The notes under the pieces are model-generated. The model saw only the letters and a program-made list of their open reading frames with translations, ran no database searches and had not been told where the DNA came from. Position numbers and translations under genes: made by a program. This document shows, piece by piece, positions 10,346 through 21,775 of a DNA stretch of 64,000 bases (the stretch's first letter is position 1; every line of letters starts with the position of its first letter). The DNA is from Aspidapion aeneum (taxonomy: Eukaryota > Arthropoda > Insecta > Coleoptera > Brentidae). The stretch spans positions 70,771,719-70,835,718 of the forward strand of contig OY755046.1 in NCBI GenBank assembly GCA_963576565.1. The letters run 5' to 3'.

Positions 10346-10471
10346 GTTTCCAAACAACTCACGATCAGCGATTTCATTATAATCTAGAATAAACTCTTCT
10401 GTTCTGTTACTGAACAAATATTTTCATTTAATAGAGTAGATAGCTGAGACTAAAAAGTAGAAAATAAATTG

Positions 10472-10945
10472 GTAAAAATTTTTTTTAAGTCACAAGCTTT
10501 TATAAAATGCACTAAAAATTAAAAAATAATTTTCTAACATTCTAATATTATCATTACAATAAAAGCGATGGCCGCAAATCAAAGCATAAGTTAATCTAAA
10601 TTTGTGATCTAAACACTTAAAGAATATTCAACATAGCAGGTCATCAAAGATATGTTTGATGTGCCGCAATGTTATGCCATTGCCATACCTATGTCAGAGA
10701 AATTCTGGGGTATCTTGGGTCGGGTTGGGTGGGTTTGGTACCTCTGCATTTTTCTGTTAGATTGATTCTTGCAAATAGTGATATTTAATTGATACGGATA
10801 TCTTATCGTGCTAACATCGTAAAAATTTCCATCAGTCGGCCATCGCTTTTATTACTATGATAATATTAGAATGTTAGAAAATATTTTTTTAATTTTTAGT
10901 GCATTTTATAAAAGCTTGTGACTTAAAAAAAATTTTTACCAATTT
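10472..10945. mobile_element. Foldback element with ~120-bp inverted arms
   Basis: The left arm (aagtcacaagcttttataaa ... gcgatggccg) is the reverse complement of the right arm (cggccatcgcttttatt ... tttataaaagcttgtgactt). The loop of about 230 bp has no ORF. From 10950 to 11470 I recognise nothing. Confidence 0.75.
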
Positions 10946-11477
10946 ATTAACATATGTTGTTGACATTGGAGTCATAAACTTAAATTTCAGTTTTCGACCT
11001 TGGGGGTGGGTCTGGATTTTTTTTTAAATTACTTGGTTGCTGTACATTTTAGAAAAAAAAGTTTTAAACAAAAGTTAAAGACAATAAAATTTCCTACAAA
11101 AACTTTACTGCATGTTTTTTTTCAGACAAATGGTTTTTGAGTTATGACGCTAAACATTTCGCCGCCATTTTGAATTTTGACCAAATTTTTTTGGCCTTTA
11201 ACTTCAAAACTGCTTATTTCTGAGATAATCTGTAATAACATAAAATAAAGACCAACTAATAGCCTATAAAATGAGATATCATTGAGTTCTCTGGGTAGTA
11301 CCCTTGTTGAGATAAGAACCCTGAAGTGTTAGCAATACACCCGTTTCCTATGTATTTCCATAGTATTTTCAAAATAATTTTGGAACCATTTTATGTAACC
11401 TATACTTCTTTCAGGCACACTACTACTACTACTATTCTAGAATCTGGTGGTTTTTTATTTAATTTGTTTTTTTTTAG

Positions 11478-11591
11478 CTGTCGTTGATTTACCAACCCGT
11501 AAGCCCAACCTGTCAGCCTACAGAACCTACGAAACTGTCAACCTAGTGTCAAATGCCGGTGTTATAGTCAGATGTGAACCTGACCTTCTCG
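11478..11591 (+). CDS. apolpp: Apolipophorin precursor, exon 7: vWFD middle
   Basis: Acceptor tttttttttag, donor GTAAGT; phase 1 on both sides. It encodes AVVDLPTRKPNLSAYRTYE and NLVSNAGVIVRCEPDLL, the central beta-strand region of the vWFD domain including one Cys. Only 114 bases, between two transposon-rich introns. Confidence 0.93.
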
Positions 11592-11624
11592 GTAAGTTAA
11601 TTCTTACAAGGCCAAATCCTTATT

Positions 11625-11902
11625 AGAGAATTATTAAAATAAAGCCAGGCTATAATAGTGCCAGGCACAATTTTGACACCTTCACATTGTAATATCAGCT
11701 GTGATCTTTCAACACACGGCCTTTGTTTACTATATGAACCGGAATAAATAGTGTCTTCTTTTATTAATTGAAAATAAACGACGAAAGTTTTAAATTCGAC
11801 TTTGGTATGTCAATTTTGAAGGATCAACTGTCAGTTTTCAATGTGAATATGTCAAAATAGTGCCTGGCACAATTATAGCCTGGCTGTATTTTAATAATTC
11901 TC
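11625..11902. mobile_element. Foldback MITE (GTGCCAGGCAC family), copy 2
   Basis: Ends gagaattattaaaata and tattttaataattctc are inverted repeats. Inside are gccaggctataat and gtgccaggcac with inverted partners. The centre (ttcgactttggtatgtcaat) matches the copy at 295-562 in reverse. Confidence 0.75.
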
Positions 11903-11986
11903 TATTGTTTTTCTTCCTTTTCTAGAAACTCAAGATCAAATATTTGTTATAATACAAATTCTACAAAAAACATATGAACACATTGT

Positions 11987-13515
11987 ACAGCGTGTCCCAT
12001 TTTCGATGGGATTAAATGGGAAACTCGGCTATTATTAAAGATATTGATTTTCTGATATCACCTTACCGTGCTCTTTTTTTGAGCCCTTAAAAATGGCGTA
12101 ATCAGATTTTTGCTATACCCCGTAGTTTCGCTAATACAGGGAGTTTTTGAAAAAATTGTATTTTTAATAATCCCTTGTATCTCGCTTATTTTGCGAGATA
12201 TTTTTATTTTGTAAAAACCTTTTCATGGCAACTTTTTTAGAAGAAAATAATGACGTTGTCAACTTTTTAAAATATTGTTTAGTTTTTGAGATATGGTATT
12301 TATCATAAAAAAATGAAATACGGACCTGGATTTTTTTTATTACTATTTTGATTGGTTTCATGCTAGTATTATCATAAAATATTAAAAATTTAAAAAAATT
12401 TTGTTTTAAAGTAAAAAACAATATTTAATATTTTAAAAAAAAAATAGTCCGAACCTGGATATTTTCAACATAAATATAAATTAAAAATTGCTAGATAAAC
12501 AATTTTTAGTTTAACTGTTTTGATACTTAGCATATTAAAATGGTTTTACGTTAATTTACAGATTTATTTGAAACAAAGTCTACGAAAAATATAAAAAAAT
12601 AAATTATAAAAAATAACTAATTTTTCTGATTACCATTATGTGTAAGACATTGTTGGCATTTTTGAGTAATTTTTCTTAACGCATTTTGCATAAAAATATT
12701 TCTGCCATTTAAATATTGGTTTGTTGCTTGAATAAAGCAGTCAAACATATCACATTTTTCAAAATCTGGATATGGTCGATTTCTAACCAGTTTAAAATAA
12801 TTGTAAGCCATTCACATAAATGACAAGTAAAATGACAATGTTAATTCCACGCTTTTGTTTTGTAAATTTCACGACCTGCTGTGCTACCATCAAATAATTA
12901 GTATGATATTATTTTTGTAACTTTTTAACGTTTTTTACTTTATTTATAAATCTTTTAATTATCATTTCAAAACAGATAAACTACAAATCGTTCAACTAGT
13001 GTGTCTTGCAATTTTTAATTTATAATTACGTTGGAAATTTCCAGGTTTGGACTATAATTTTTTTTTTTCAAATATTAAATAGTTTTTTTTAACCTTAAAT
13101 CAAAAAAATATTAAAGTTTTATCATTTTAAGATAATAAAAGCATGGAACTAATCAAAGTAGTAATAAAAAAAATACAGGTCCGTATTTAATTTTTTTATG
13201 ATAAATACCATATCTCAAAAACTAAACAATATTTTAAAAAATTGACAACGTCTTATTTTGCTCTAAAAAAGTTGCCATAGAAAGGTTTTTACAGAATATA
13301 AATATCTTGCAAAATAAGCGAGATACAAGGAATTAATTAAAATGCAATTTTTTCAAAAACTCCCTGTATTAGCGAAACCACGGGGTATAGCAAAAATCTG
13401 ATTACACCATTTTTAAGGGCTCCAAAAAAGAGCACGGTAAGGTGCAATCAGAAAATCGATATCTTTAATAATAACCGAGTTTCCCATTTAATCCCATCGA
13501 AAATGGGACACGCTG
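11987..13515. mobile_element. Long foldback element, mariner-type ends
   Basis: Ends cagcgtgtcccattttcg and cgaaaatgggacacgctg flanked by TA (11985-11986 and 13516-13517). The arms, with words such as gaaactcggctattatt/aataataaccgagtttc, run several hundred bases inward. Two half-related internal segments carry the phrase gataaataccatatctc and its complement. No transposase ORF. Confidence 0.85.
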
Positions 13516-13517
13516 TA

Positions 13518-14173
13518 CATACTATGTGTTTCACGAACATCGAAACACAGCCCTTTTTGGGTATTTATAGTGCGAATTTGGAGAAACGCTCGGACACGTC
13601 GATTTTATTTACGAGGGGGGCACTTTTTGGCTATCTTGAAATTTTTGTAGGACGAACCCCCTTCGAGAGGTATCTTTACCCCTATATTTTGAATAGGTCT
13701 AATGATACCTTGTTTTGAAGCTTTCTTGAATATCTTTACAACCGTGTAAAAATTTCGAAATTCCATCGATCGGTTTTTGAGATATTTGCTTTCAAATTTT
13801 AATATTTAACATGGAATGATAAAATAAAAATTAAATCTGAAAAATATTAAAAATTTTATTTTATCAGTCAATGTTAAATTTGAAAGTTTAAAGGCAATTA
13901 TCTTAAAAACTACTGGATAGATTTCTGAAATTTTTACACGGTTGTAAGGACATTTACAAGGCCTTCAAAACAAGGTATCACTAGACCCACTTTCCCTATT
14001 CAAAATATAGGGGTATAAAATACCCCTCGAAGGGGGTTCGTGCTACAAAAATTTCAAGATAGCCAAAAAGTGTCCCCCTCGCAAACAAAATCGACGTGTC
14101 TGAGCATTTCTCCAAATTCGCACTATAAATACCCAAAAAGGCCTCTGTTTCGATGTTCGTGAAACACTCTGTA
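13518..14173. mobile_element. Second foldback element abutting the first
   Basis: Left gtgtttcacgaacatcgaaa and right tttcgatgttcgtgaaacac are inverted; the arms (ggctatcttgaaatttttgt / acaaaaatttcaagatagcc) are about 300 bp with a short loop near 13850. It starts within a few bases of the end of the preceding foldback. Confidence 0.8.
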
Positions 14174-14233
14174 TATGGTTAAGCTCTAGGTAATTGTCCA
14201 AAATTGCAGAATCAATTCAGAAGCTCAAAATAT

Positions 14234-14668
14234 TGTCACGAGAGGGTTTTATCGTGACTTACTGTGGTTAGGTGTTATGGTTTTATTTAACAATACTTAT
14301 AATTACTACTTACATTAAATACATCTTATCTACAAATGTGTATCCTCTCGATACGCTCGACTTCTTATAACTTCTGACTATCGCACTACTTCACTGTTAA
14401 GTACGCCTGGGACGTTCTCAGCTTACAACTTACTGCTAAACTCTTTTGGAGATACTTTTATTATAAACCGTTTGCCATTGATAGAATATCGAGATGTGTT
14501 TTGTTTCCTGTATAAACATCACCGATGACCGTTCAATCGCTTCTTGTTTATAATAATTCTGTATACAATTTATTACACGCTTAATACAATTTGAACTATA
14601 TACAGAAGTTCATTTCCTTAATAAATTAATAAACGTAACTTGTTAGGACAATATTTTCTATCCTGACA
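14234..14668. mobile_element. Candidate solo LTR, TGTCACGA type (435 bp)
   Basis: Starts TGTCACGAGAGGG and ends TTCTATCCTGACA, flanked by ATAT at 14230-14233 and 14669-14672. No ORF. End sequence and flank resemble the element at 7525-7832. From 14673 to 14968 I see nothing recognisable. Confidence 0.5.
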
Positions 14669-14968
14669 ATATTATTATTTATAAATATTTGCCTTAGTCC
14701 GAAAGTTGATAGTTTACAAGATACACGGTGTTAAAGGTATTTTTTAAATTTTAAATTTTGTCCCTAGCTAATTGGATTTTAGGTGTTTTGAAACAAATAA
14801 TGGTGTATGGGGTTTTTTTGGGTGGAGAAATACGAATGTGGTGTTATTTTTTATAGATTTTGTAGAGGGCGCCACTTGCGGTATCTCTCGTGCCTTTAAT
14901 TTGGCATATATTTTATGTGGGCTCATTTATTACAAATCTGATATTTGAAATCCGTGATGTCTTTTATA

Positions 14969-15725
14969 AAATACTCTGCCAATATATGGGCACCTAAGCT
15001 CACACTAGGTAGATACTATAGTTATAGTGTACATGTGAGCTAACATAACTAAAAACTGAAATATATTTTATTCAACTCCAGACTCAATTACCTTTAGTTT
15101 GATACCACACAAGCCATGTTTTGACTTAAACTCTAATTTTTTTAATCTACCCTATCCCTTTTTTAAAAATAACTAAAATGTATTTTGTTTAACTCCAGAC
15201 TCAATTACCTTTCGTTTGAGATGGCACACGCCATATTTTCACTTAAACTCTAATTTTTGATATCTACCCCCACCCTTCTTTTAAAATAAACTAAAATGTA
15301 TTTTGCTTAACTCCAGACTCAATTACCTTTCGTTTGATATCACACACGCCATATTTTTAAACTCTAATTTTTGAAATCTACCCTCACCCTTTTATTTGCC
15401 TTGTGTTCGGTGGATTTCGTTCATATTTAAATGGGACCCAAGACCTAGCCTAGGTACCAAGTTTCAATCAAATAGGGCAAGCGGTTTTTGAGTTATGCGC
15501 GTTGGTAGTTACAGACAGACATACAGACAGACAGACAAACATACAGACAGACAGACGGCGCGACAAAAAAAAGTTTCAAAATCATCTGAAACGCAAAAAT
15601 ATATAAAAAATTTTGAAATCGGAGCAACTTTTTTTTTCTCGAAAAAATTAGGATTACCATAGCTCACACTACTTACTATAGTATAGTAATAGTGTGAGCT
15701 AACACTACTATAGTATAGTAGTGTT
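14969..15725 (+). repeat. Repeat family B copy with internal ~115-bp repeats and (CAGA)n
   Basis: Begins actctgccaatatatgggc and agctcacactaggtag. It then has three tandem units with ccagactcaattacctttcg and cacacgccatattttcac, followed by gcggtttttgagttatgcgc, an acagacag microsatellite (about 15510-15558) and inverted words around agctcacac. Other copies: 19756-20493 (+) and 21140-21775 (-). Confidence 0.85.
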
Positions 15726-15802
15726 AGCTAACACACACTTGGAGTGTACTAATCGTCTAGGAAGATATTAGATCCGTTATTATTTTATAAATTTTTTTAA
15801 AG

Positions 15803-15987
15803 GTTGTGAAGTCCACATCTCAGGATTTTACCACGGACAAATCAGGGGTCTTTTGGGTGTTGGAAACAACGAGCCTTACGACGACTTCACTCTTCCGAAC
15901 GGAAAGATTTCGACTTCAGAAAACGACTTTGCCAATGCCTACAAGATGAAAGCTGCTTGTGCCGACGTTAAAGTCAACCAAGATCAT
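15803..15987 (+). CDS. apolpp: Apolipophorin precursor, exon 8: vWFD end with GLLG motif
   Basis: Acceptor tttttttaaag, donor GTAAGT; phase 1 in, phase 0 out. It encodes GCEVHISGFYHGQIRGLLGV then GNNEPYDDFTLPNGKIS and FANAYKMKAACADVKVNQDH. G-L-L-G-x-x-x-x-x-x-x-D-D-F is the apolipophorin version of the vWFD hallmark GLCGxxxxxxxDDF (Leu in place of the usual Cys). This closes the vWFD fold begun at 9454. Confidence 0.95.
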
Positions 15988-16007
15988 GTAAGTTACAATA
16001 AAACAAC

Positions 16008-16334
16008 AATTTTTTGTGGCTAAGCGGGTATAAAAAGATTTTGTTTCTCTTGAATTTTTCCGTGGGCAGCTCGATAGATGTACACCCACGGGGGTCCTAG
16101 GTCTAATCGACACCTATTAAGCATTGACAGTTAATTGTTTCGTACTTAAGGGGCTCTTCAGAACACTGCATGGTCAATGTGACACTTTCGTAAAGCTATA
16201 GAGACGGTATATGAATCTCATCTTACGATATTGGTAAGAGAAATGAAAAAATAATGGCTGCGATACCGTATGCTTTCACATAAGTGGCGTCATCTGCAAA
16301 TACAAAAGAAACTACCAGAGTAAAAAGAAAAGAC
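16008..16334 (+). repeat. Repeat family A, diverged copy, left part
   Basis: Contains gtggctaagcgggta, tttttccgtgggcagctcg, cacgggggtcctaggtctaa and gaacactgcatggtcaatgt, matching family A copies at 27.9 and 29.9 kb. It is cut at 16334 by the 1.4-kb DNA transposon and continues at 17717. Confidence 0.75.
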
Positions 16335-17708
16335 CATTAACATATTAACCGGAGGAGACTAGGAAATAAACAAAAAAATCGACTATTTTTGTTTGGTCCA
16401 TAGAAAACTCTATTTTCTTTCTCTTTAAGAATCACCAAAATTATCCGATCTTTCCTTTACTTTTATTTCTTTTTTAGACCAATGCACCGGAAAAAGACGA
16501 AACTGTTCTTCTTACAAATCCTTACCAGATTAATTATACACGACCAAATATGGATATATAACAAGCGGTGATCACTTTAACTTGTGCTTCCAGCATTTAT
16601 TTTGCTACTCCTTCGTTTTCCTTTATTAAACCAGTGCGAGAGAAAAAACAAAACTATTCTCGATTACAGTCCCTCACTAAAACAAAGGAATTAGAAAGAT
16701 GCCGCAATCGTCTAGGCCCGCGTAAAGTATATTATTTTGTTCCTCTTTTGTAAACTGATGCGAGAAAAAGAGACAAAACTATTCTTGATTAGAAGGTAGT
16801 CCCTTTGGACCCATTAGTATTTTGTAAAGGGTCAATGCGGCGTTTTTGACCTGTCTCTTTACGGTTCGGAATTGTTTTCGTGTTTTTTCTTAAAATATAT
16901 TTTCGATCTGGACTCAAATTTAATCTTAAAAGACTTTAAAATGGTGTGGGAGTGTATTTTGTGCTAAAATCTCGACTATCTTAATCCAGAAGTTTCGTTT
17001 TACAAGTAAGTTAAATAATTTGTTTGACCTTCAAAACAAAACAAAGACCAGTGCCGTAGAAATCAATATAAAATCAGAAAAAAAATTTTTGGGTATTATA
17101 TAAATAATTATTTATTTGTTAAAACTGTTTAAACATAAGTTTAGTTAAAAATGTACAGGGTGTCCCAAGTTTTGGTGTTTTGATACTTTTAACTGAACTA
17201 CGAGCCTTGATTTTGAACAGATAAGGTAAAAAAGGTATCTTATTAATATGGAAAGTAATTTTTTTATGTATACCTTTTTTATTTAACCGTTTTTTTTGTG
17301 TAAACAGTTTTTTTAGATTTGGATTGAGGCAATTTTTTAGGTTGGGTTAGTCCTTTTTACCTACTCTGAATTTTTAACGTTGTCTAACCTAAAATAAAAT
17401 ACACCAAGCTAAAAGCATCCTATTGTCAATGGGTATCTATTCAGCTGTAAACTAAATTAAATTGCTTGTTTTAATAAGTTAGGTATTTACTTTTAATAAA
17501 TAAATATTTTGCCGCCGTCACTGGTAAATCGATCGACCATAAAGAATAAACATACGTCTGCTGTTTGTCGCACAGCGTTGCCATCGTCTTTCCAAAAAAT
17601 ATTTCTATTCTTTTCCAACTTATTGAAGCATCTAGGGGTCAAATCGAATTGTTTTGATGAATGAATTTTTGCCGCGGTTCCTGGTCTCCTCCGATTAATA
17701 CGTTAATG
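16335..17708. mobile_element. DNA transposon with 8-bp TSD (CATTAAC family), copy 1
   Basis: Terminal inverted repeats start cattaacatattaaccgg and end ccgattaatacgttaatg. The exact 8-bp duplication GAAAAGAC lies at 16327-16334 and 17709-17716. Length 1374 bp, with only short ORFs, so non-autonomous. A near-identical second copy is at 26023-27466. The 8-bp TSD fits hAT or P superfamilies, but the CATTAAC end is not a typical hAT CAGNG end, so the superfamily is open. Confidence 0.85.
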
Positions 17709-17716
17709 GAAAAGAC

Positions 17717-19070
17717 AGACTTCGCGATGTTTTATGTCGAGTCAGCGAAGTTTGAGCAAAAAATACTACAAACCTAAAGTTTAGTACCCGTGAATAAAAA
17801 AAACAAAACTTTTCATGGCTAAGCGGGCTTAGGAAGATTTTTTTTATTCTATATATATATTTATCGGTTTCACAACGTTCTACGTCTTCCGATACCCAAT
17901 CTCCACTCGTTTCTGTTTGCCCATAATTCATCATCTAGGCCTCTTATTCTTATTTCACTGTCTATTCCTTCTCTCCAGCTTCTCCTTGGCCGTCCTCGTT
18001 TTCTTCGGCCAGTTGGTTTCCATTGTAGTATTTGTTTAGGTAGTCTTTCATCATTCATTCTTTGTACATGTCCGTACCACACCAGTTGTTTTGTTCGTAT
18101 ATCATCGGCTAAAGTACGTTCACCCACTGTCATAATTTATCTTATTCTTTGATTTGTAACTCTTTTTCTTTTTGATTTCCCTGCTGCTCTTCTCCAATAG
18201 TCCATCTCCGTAGCGGAAAGCATTTTTTCTGTTCTATCCTTGATTGGCCATACTTCTGAGCCGTATGTAATAAGACTTTTTACAATGGTGTTATAAATAA
18301 GCTTTTTGTTATGTTTTGATATACTTTGGTCCCAAATTATTCCATTTAATAAAGTTATTGTTTTTCTTCCTTGTACGTTTCGATCTTTTATAGCTTTGTC
18401 TAGTGTTCCGTCAGCTGTAATTTTTAGACCCAAGTATTTATACTCATCACAGGACTGAATTCGCTGCCCGGTATTTAAGATTAGATTCTGTTTCATTCCA
18501 CCGATACACATATACTCTGTCTTATTGAGATTAACCTCTAGTCCCCACTTATTGTACTCTTCTATTAGTTTTCGTGTCATATATTCGAGGTCGTCATAAT
18601 CCTGAGCCACTACTATCTGATCATCGGCGAAACATAAAGTATACAAGGTGGTTTCGTCCAACGGAATTCCCATGTTATGCCATTTTCTCTTCCATACTTT
18701 AAGGACTTGTTCCAAGTATATCTTGAAGAGCGTAGGCGAGACACAGCAACCTTGTTTAAGACCTTTATTTACTTGAAAACCTTTGGTTAGTTTTGCTTTT
18801 ATTTTAACTTTTGCCTTACTATTAGTAGATTTTTTTATTCACGGGTACTAAACTTTATGTTTGTAGTATTTTTGGCTTATACTCCGCTGACTCGACATAA
18901 AACGTCGCGAAGGCGGTAAAAATGCAATATGCATTGACTCGACCTGAGGGACAAATTATGTCACGGTCATAGGTACTGTTTTTCGTTTCATCTACTTGCC
19001 TTCTGTTTCCACTCTGGTAGTTTCTTTTGTATTTGTAGATGTCGCAACTTATGCGAAAACAACCCCTCCT
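17717..19070. repeat. Repeat family A: direct part, LINE insertion, then inverted part
   Basis: 17717-17840 continues the family A copy (ttttatgtcgagtcagcg, gtttagtacccgtgaat). From 18827 the same words appear in reverse (attcacgggtactaaac, cgctgactcgacataaaa, and at 19010-19050 tctggtagtttcttttgta). The LINE at 17850-18826 lies between these inverted halves. Confidence 0.7.
17850..18826 (-). pseudogene. LINE (non-LTR) reverse transcriptase, 5'-truncated, (TA)n tail
   Basis: Minus-strand frames 18137-18715 and 17870-18133 encode TLCFADDQIVVAQDYDD (the FADD catalytic box of reverse transcriptase), GLEVNLNKTEYMCIGG, DEYKYLGLKITADGTLD and the C-terminal RGRPRRSWREGIDSEI. A stop splits the frame near 18136. 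The 3' end is a short TA run at 17849-17861. Three related copies (24983, 54520, and more distantly 55318) share the same C-terminus. RTE-like clade is likely but not proven. Confidence 0.85.
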
Positions 19071-19127
19071 ATTTTCAATGTTTTTCTAAATATTAAGTAG
19101 GTACCAAGATTTTATTTTTATTTTTAG

Positions 19128-19335
19128 ACGGCATCCCACCCCAACTGCAACAAACTCTTCAGTTGGGAATCTTCAATGCGATACTGCTATCCTTTCATCA
19201 ACCCCCAACACTTTAAGGAAGCATGCGCACACGGCTTGGCCAACGGCGTCAAACAGACCGAATTGGCCATTGCGCACGCGTACGTTGCAGCCTGTCACGA
19301 GAGGAACATCCCCATTTCTACCCCTGAGGAACTAC
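19128..19335 (+). CDS. apolpp: Apolipophorin precursor, exon 9: Cys-rich segment after vWFD
   Basis: Acceptor tttatttttag, donor GTAAGT; phase 0 in, phase 1 out. It encodes TASHPNCNKLFSWESSMRYC, then HFKEACAHGLANGVKQTELA and AYVAACHERNIPISTPEELL across the splice. Four cysteines and the AYVAACxxxxIP pattern resemble the C8-like module that commonly follows vWFD domains. Directly downstream the intron starts a mariner-type foldback (19361). Confidence 0.93.
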
Positions 19336-19755
19336 GTAAGTTGATACCACATATAATATACAGGGTGTCCCATAACTTAGGAGCCATTGTGCAGCAGGTA
19401 ATACAGGAGGGTGTTTCTGAGAAAAAAGTTTATATAATATGGGGGTCAACACACATCTGTTTTTAAGATATTGGATTTTTAAAGTTAGAGGAGAGGGGGG
19501 AAAAAGGGTTTTACAAAAAAAAGAAAATCTGTCACGGCCAGCTGAATACTCAGTTAATTGTGATTCAAAAATGTGGTATTCCTTTTTTTGATAAAATTAC
19601 AAGTTGAGGAGATACAGGCTGTCAAAATAACCTTCAAAAATGTACAAAAAATAATAATTTTTTGAAAAAATTAATTTTTGCTTACTTATTATTTTTAAAA
19701 ATATCAAAAATATTTTATTATTATTTCTTGCTAGGGACTTGTTTTTACTAACAAA

Positions 19756-20493
19756 AAATACTCTGCCAATATATGGGCCCCTAAGCTCACACTAGGTACT
19801 ATAGTTATAGTGTACGTGTGAGCTAATATAACTAAATACTGAAATATATTTTATTCAACTCCAGACTAAATTACCTTTTGTTTGATACCACACAAGCCAT
19901 GTTTTGACTTAAACTCAAATTTTTTAAATCTACCCCCACCCTTAAAAAAAACAAAAACTAAAATGTATTTTGTTAAACTCCGGACTCAATTACCTTTCGT
20001 TTGATATCACACACGCCATATTTTCACTTAAACTCTAATTTTTAAAATATACCCCCACCCTTTGTTTTTAAATAAATTAAAATGTATTTTATTTAACTGC
20101 AGACTCAATTACCTTTCGTTTGATATCACACACGCCATATTTTCACATAAACTCTAATTTTTGAAATCTACCCCCACCCTTTTATTTGGTTTGTGTTCGG
20201 TGGATTTTGTTCATTTTTAAATGAGACCATGTCGACCCAAGACCCAGCCTAGGTACCAAATTTCATTAAAATCGGCCAAGCGGTTTTTGAGTTATGCGCG
20301 TTGGTCGTTACAGACAGACAGACAGACAGACAGACATACAGACAGACAGACGGCGCAACAAAAAAGTTTCAAAATCATCTGAAACGCAAAGATATATAAA
20401 AATTTTTGAAATCGGAGCAACTTTTTTTTTCTCAAAAAAATTAGGATCACCATAGCTCACACTACTATAGTATAGTATATGTGTGAGCTAATA
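19756..20493 (+). repeat. Repeat family B, copy 2
   Basis: Starts atactctgccaatatatggg, has three or four units with actcaattacctttcgtttg, the tail gttatgcgcgttggtcgtta, (CAGA)n at about 20310-20351, and ends with agctcacac inverted words. Same orientation as 14969-15725. Confidence 0.85.
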
Positions 20494-20669
20494 TAATAAA
20501 AACATTGCGTTTAATATGACATTTATTAAAGTTTGTACCATAAAAATAGTTTTTTTTTTACAAAAATTGACCATCAAATTTTTTTTCAAAATAATTTTTA
20601 TTTCAGTTTATTGCTCTTGTTTTAGTACACGACTTTACCCTATTTCATATTTTTATTGCGATTTTTTTT

Positions 20670-21139
20670 AGTAGTAGTAGTAGTGGAGGGGTTGACCCGC
20701 AGGTCTGACAAGTAGGCCAGAGTAGGCCCTTTTTGGCATGCCCCAAGTCTGTCCCTTAACCCACTCTCTGCACTTCCCTTTGATGGTCGGGTAACTCATT
20801 GGGCCTTCCTGTTCTCTTTACAAAGTCCAGTAAGTCTGCTCATTTGAGCATGTGCAGTTCTTCCTCGCTCAGAGTTGGCGCTCCGAGTGCCTGTTGTCTC
20901 ATCCTTGCGTAGGCCTCGCATTCTGCCACGAGGTGTCTTAATGTCTCTTCTTCCTGTCCACAGGCTGGGCAGGTAGGGTCATTCTCGACTTCTATACGTG
21001 TCATGTGCCTCCTCAACCGGTTATGTCCGGTTAGAGTACCTATCAGCAGTCCGTCCCAGCATCCATTTAATTCTGGTCGCTTTTGGACGGTCTACGAATT
21101 CTCTGGTCTCTCTGCAACCCGTTCCTGTTTCCCAGGAGC
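20670..21139 (-). pseudogene. LINE C-terminal zinc-knuckle fragment
   Basis: Reverse translation gives LLIGTLTGHNRLRRHM, CPACGQEEETLRHLVAEC and YARMRQQALGAPTLSEEEL: the region following RNase H in Jockey/R1/I-type LINEs, with a C-x2-C...H...C cluster. A tag-repeat run at 20671-20685 is the 3' tail. Different family from the LINEs at 22442 and 46552. Confidence 0.75.
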
Positions 21140-21172
21140 GTTTTAGCTCACACATATACTATACTATAGTAG

Positions 21173-21219
<47 letters not shown>

Positions 21220-21775
21220 AACGACCAACGCTCATAACTCAAAAACCGCTAGCCCGATTTTAATAAAATTTGGTACCTAAGCTGGGTTTTGGCTCGAGAT
21301 GGTCCCATTTAAAAATAAACAAAATCCACCAAACACAAGCCAAATAAAAGGGTGGGGGTAGATTTCAAAAATTAAGTTTATGTAAAAATATGGCGTGTGT
21401 GATATCAAACGAAAGGTAATTGAGTCTGGAGTTAAACAAAATACATTTTAGTATATTTAACAAAAAAAAGGGTGGGGGTAAATTTCAAAAATTAGAATTT
21501 ATGTGAAAATATGGCGTGTGTGATATCAAACGAAAGGTAATTGAGTCTGGAGTTAAACAAAATATATAAATTTTAGTTTTTTTTTTAAAGTGGGGGTAGA
21601 TTTCACAAATTTGAGTTTAAGTAATAACATGGCTTGTGTAGTATCAAACGACAGGTAATTGAGTCTAGAGTTGAATAAAATATATTTCAGTTTTTAGTTA
21701 TATTAGCTCACACGTACACTATAAATATAGTATCTAGTGTGAGCTTAAGTGCCCATAAATTGGCAGAGTATTTGT
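21140..21775 (-). repeat. Repeat family B, copy 3 (inverted)
   Basis: Reverse of 19756-20493: gtctgtctgtctg run (about 21174-21219), aacgctcataactcaaaaac, atatggcgtgtgtgatatca twice, and the end aaattggcagagtattt. It forms a large inverted pair with copy 2. Confidence 0.85.

Noticed and set aside
13503..13718. 71-residue frame across two foldbacks
   Set aside because: It spans the junction of two unrelated elements and has no domain.
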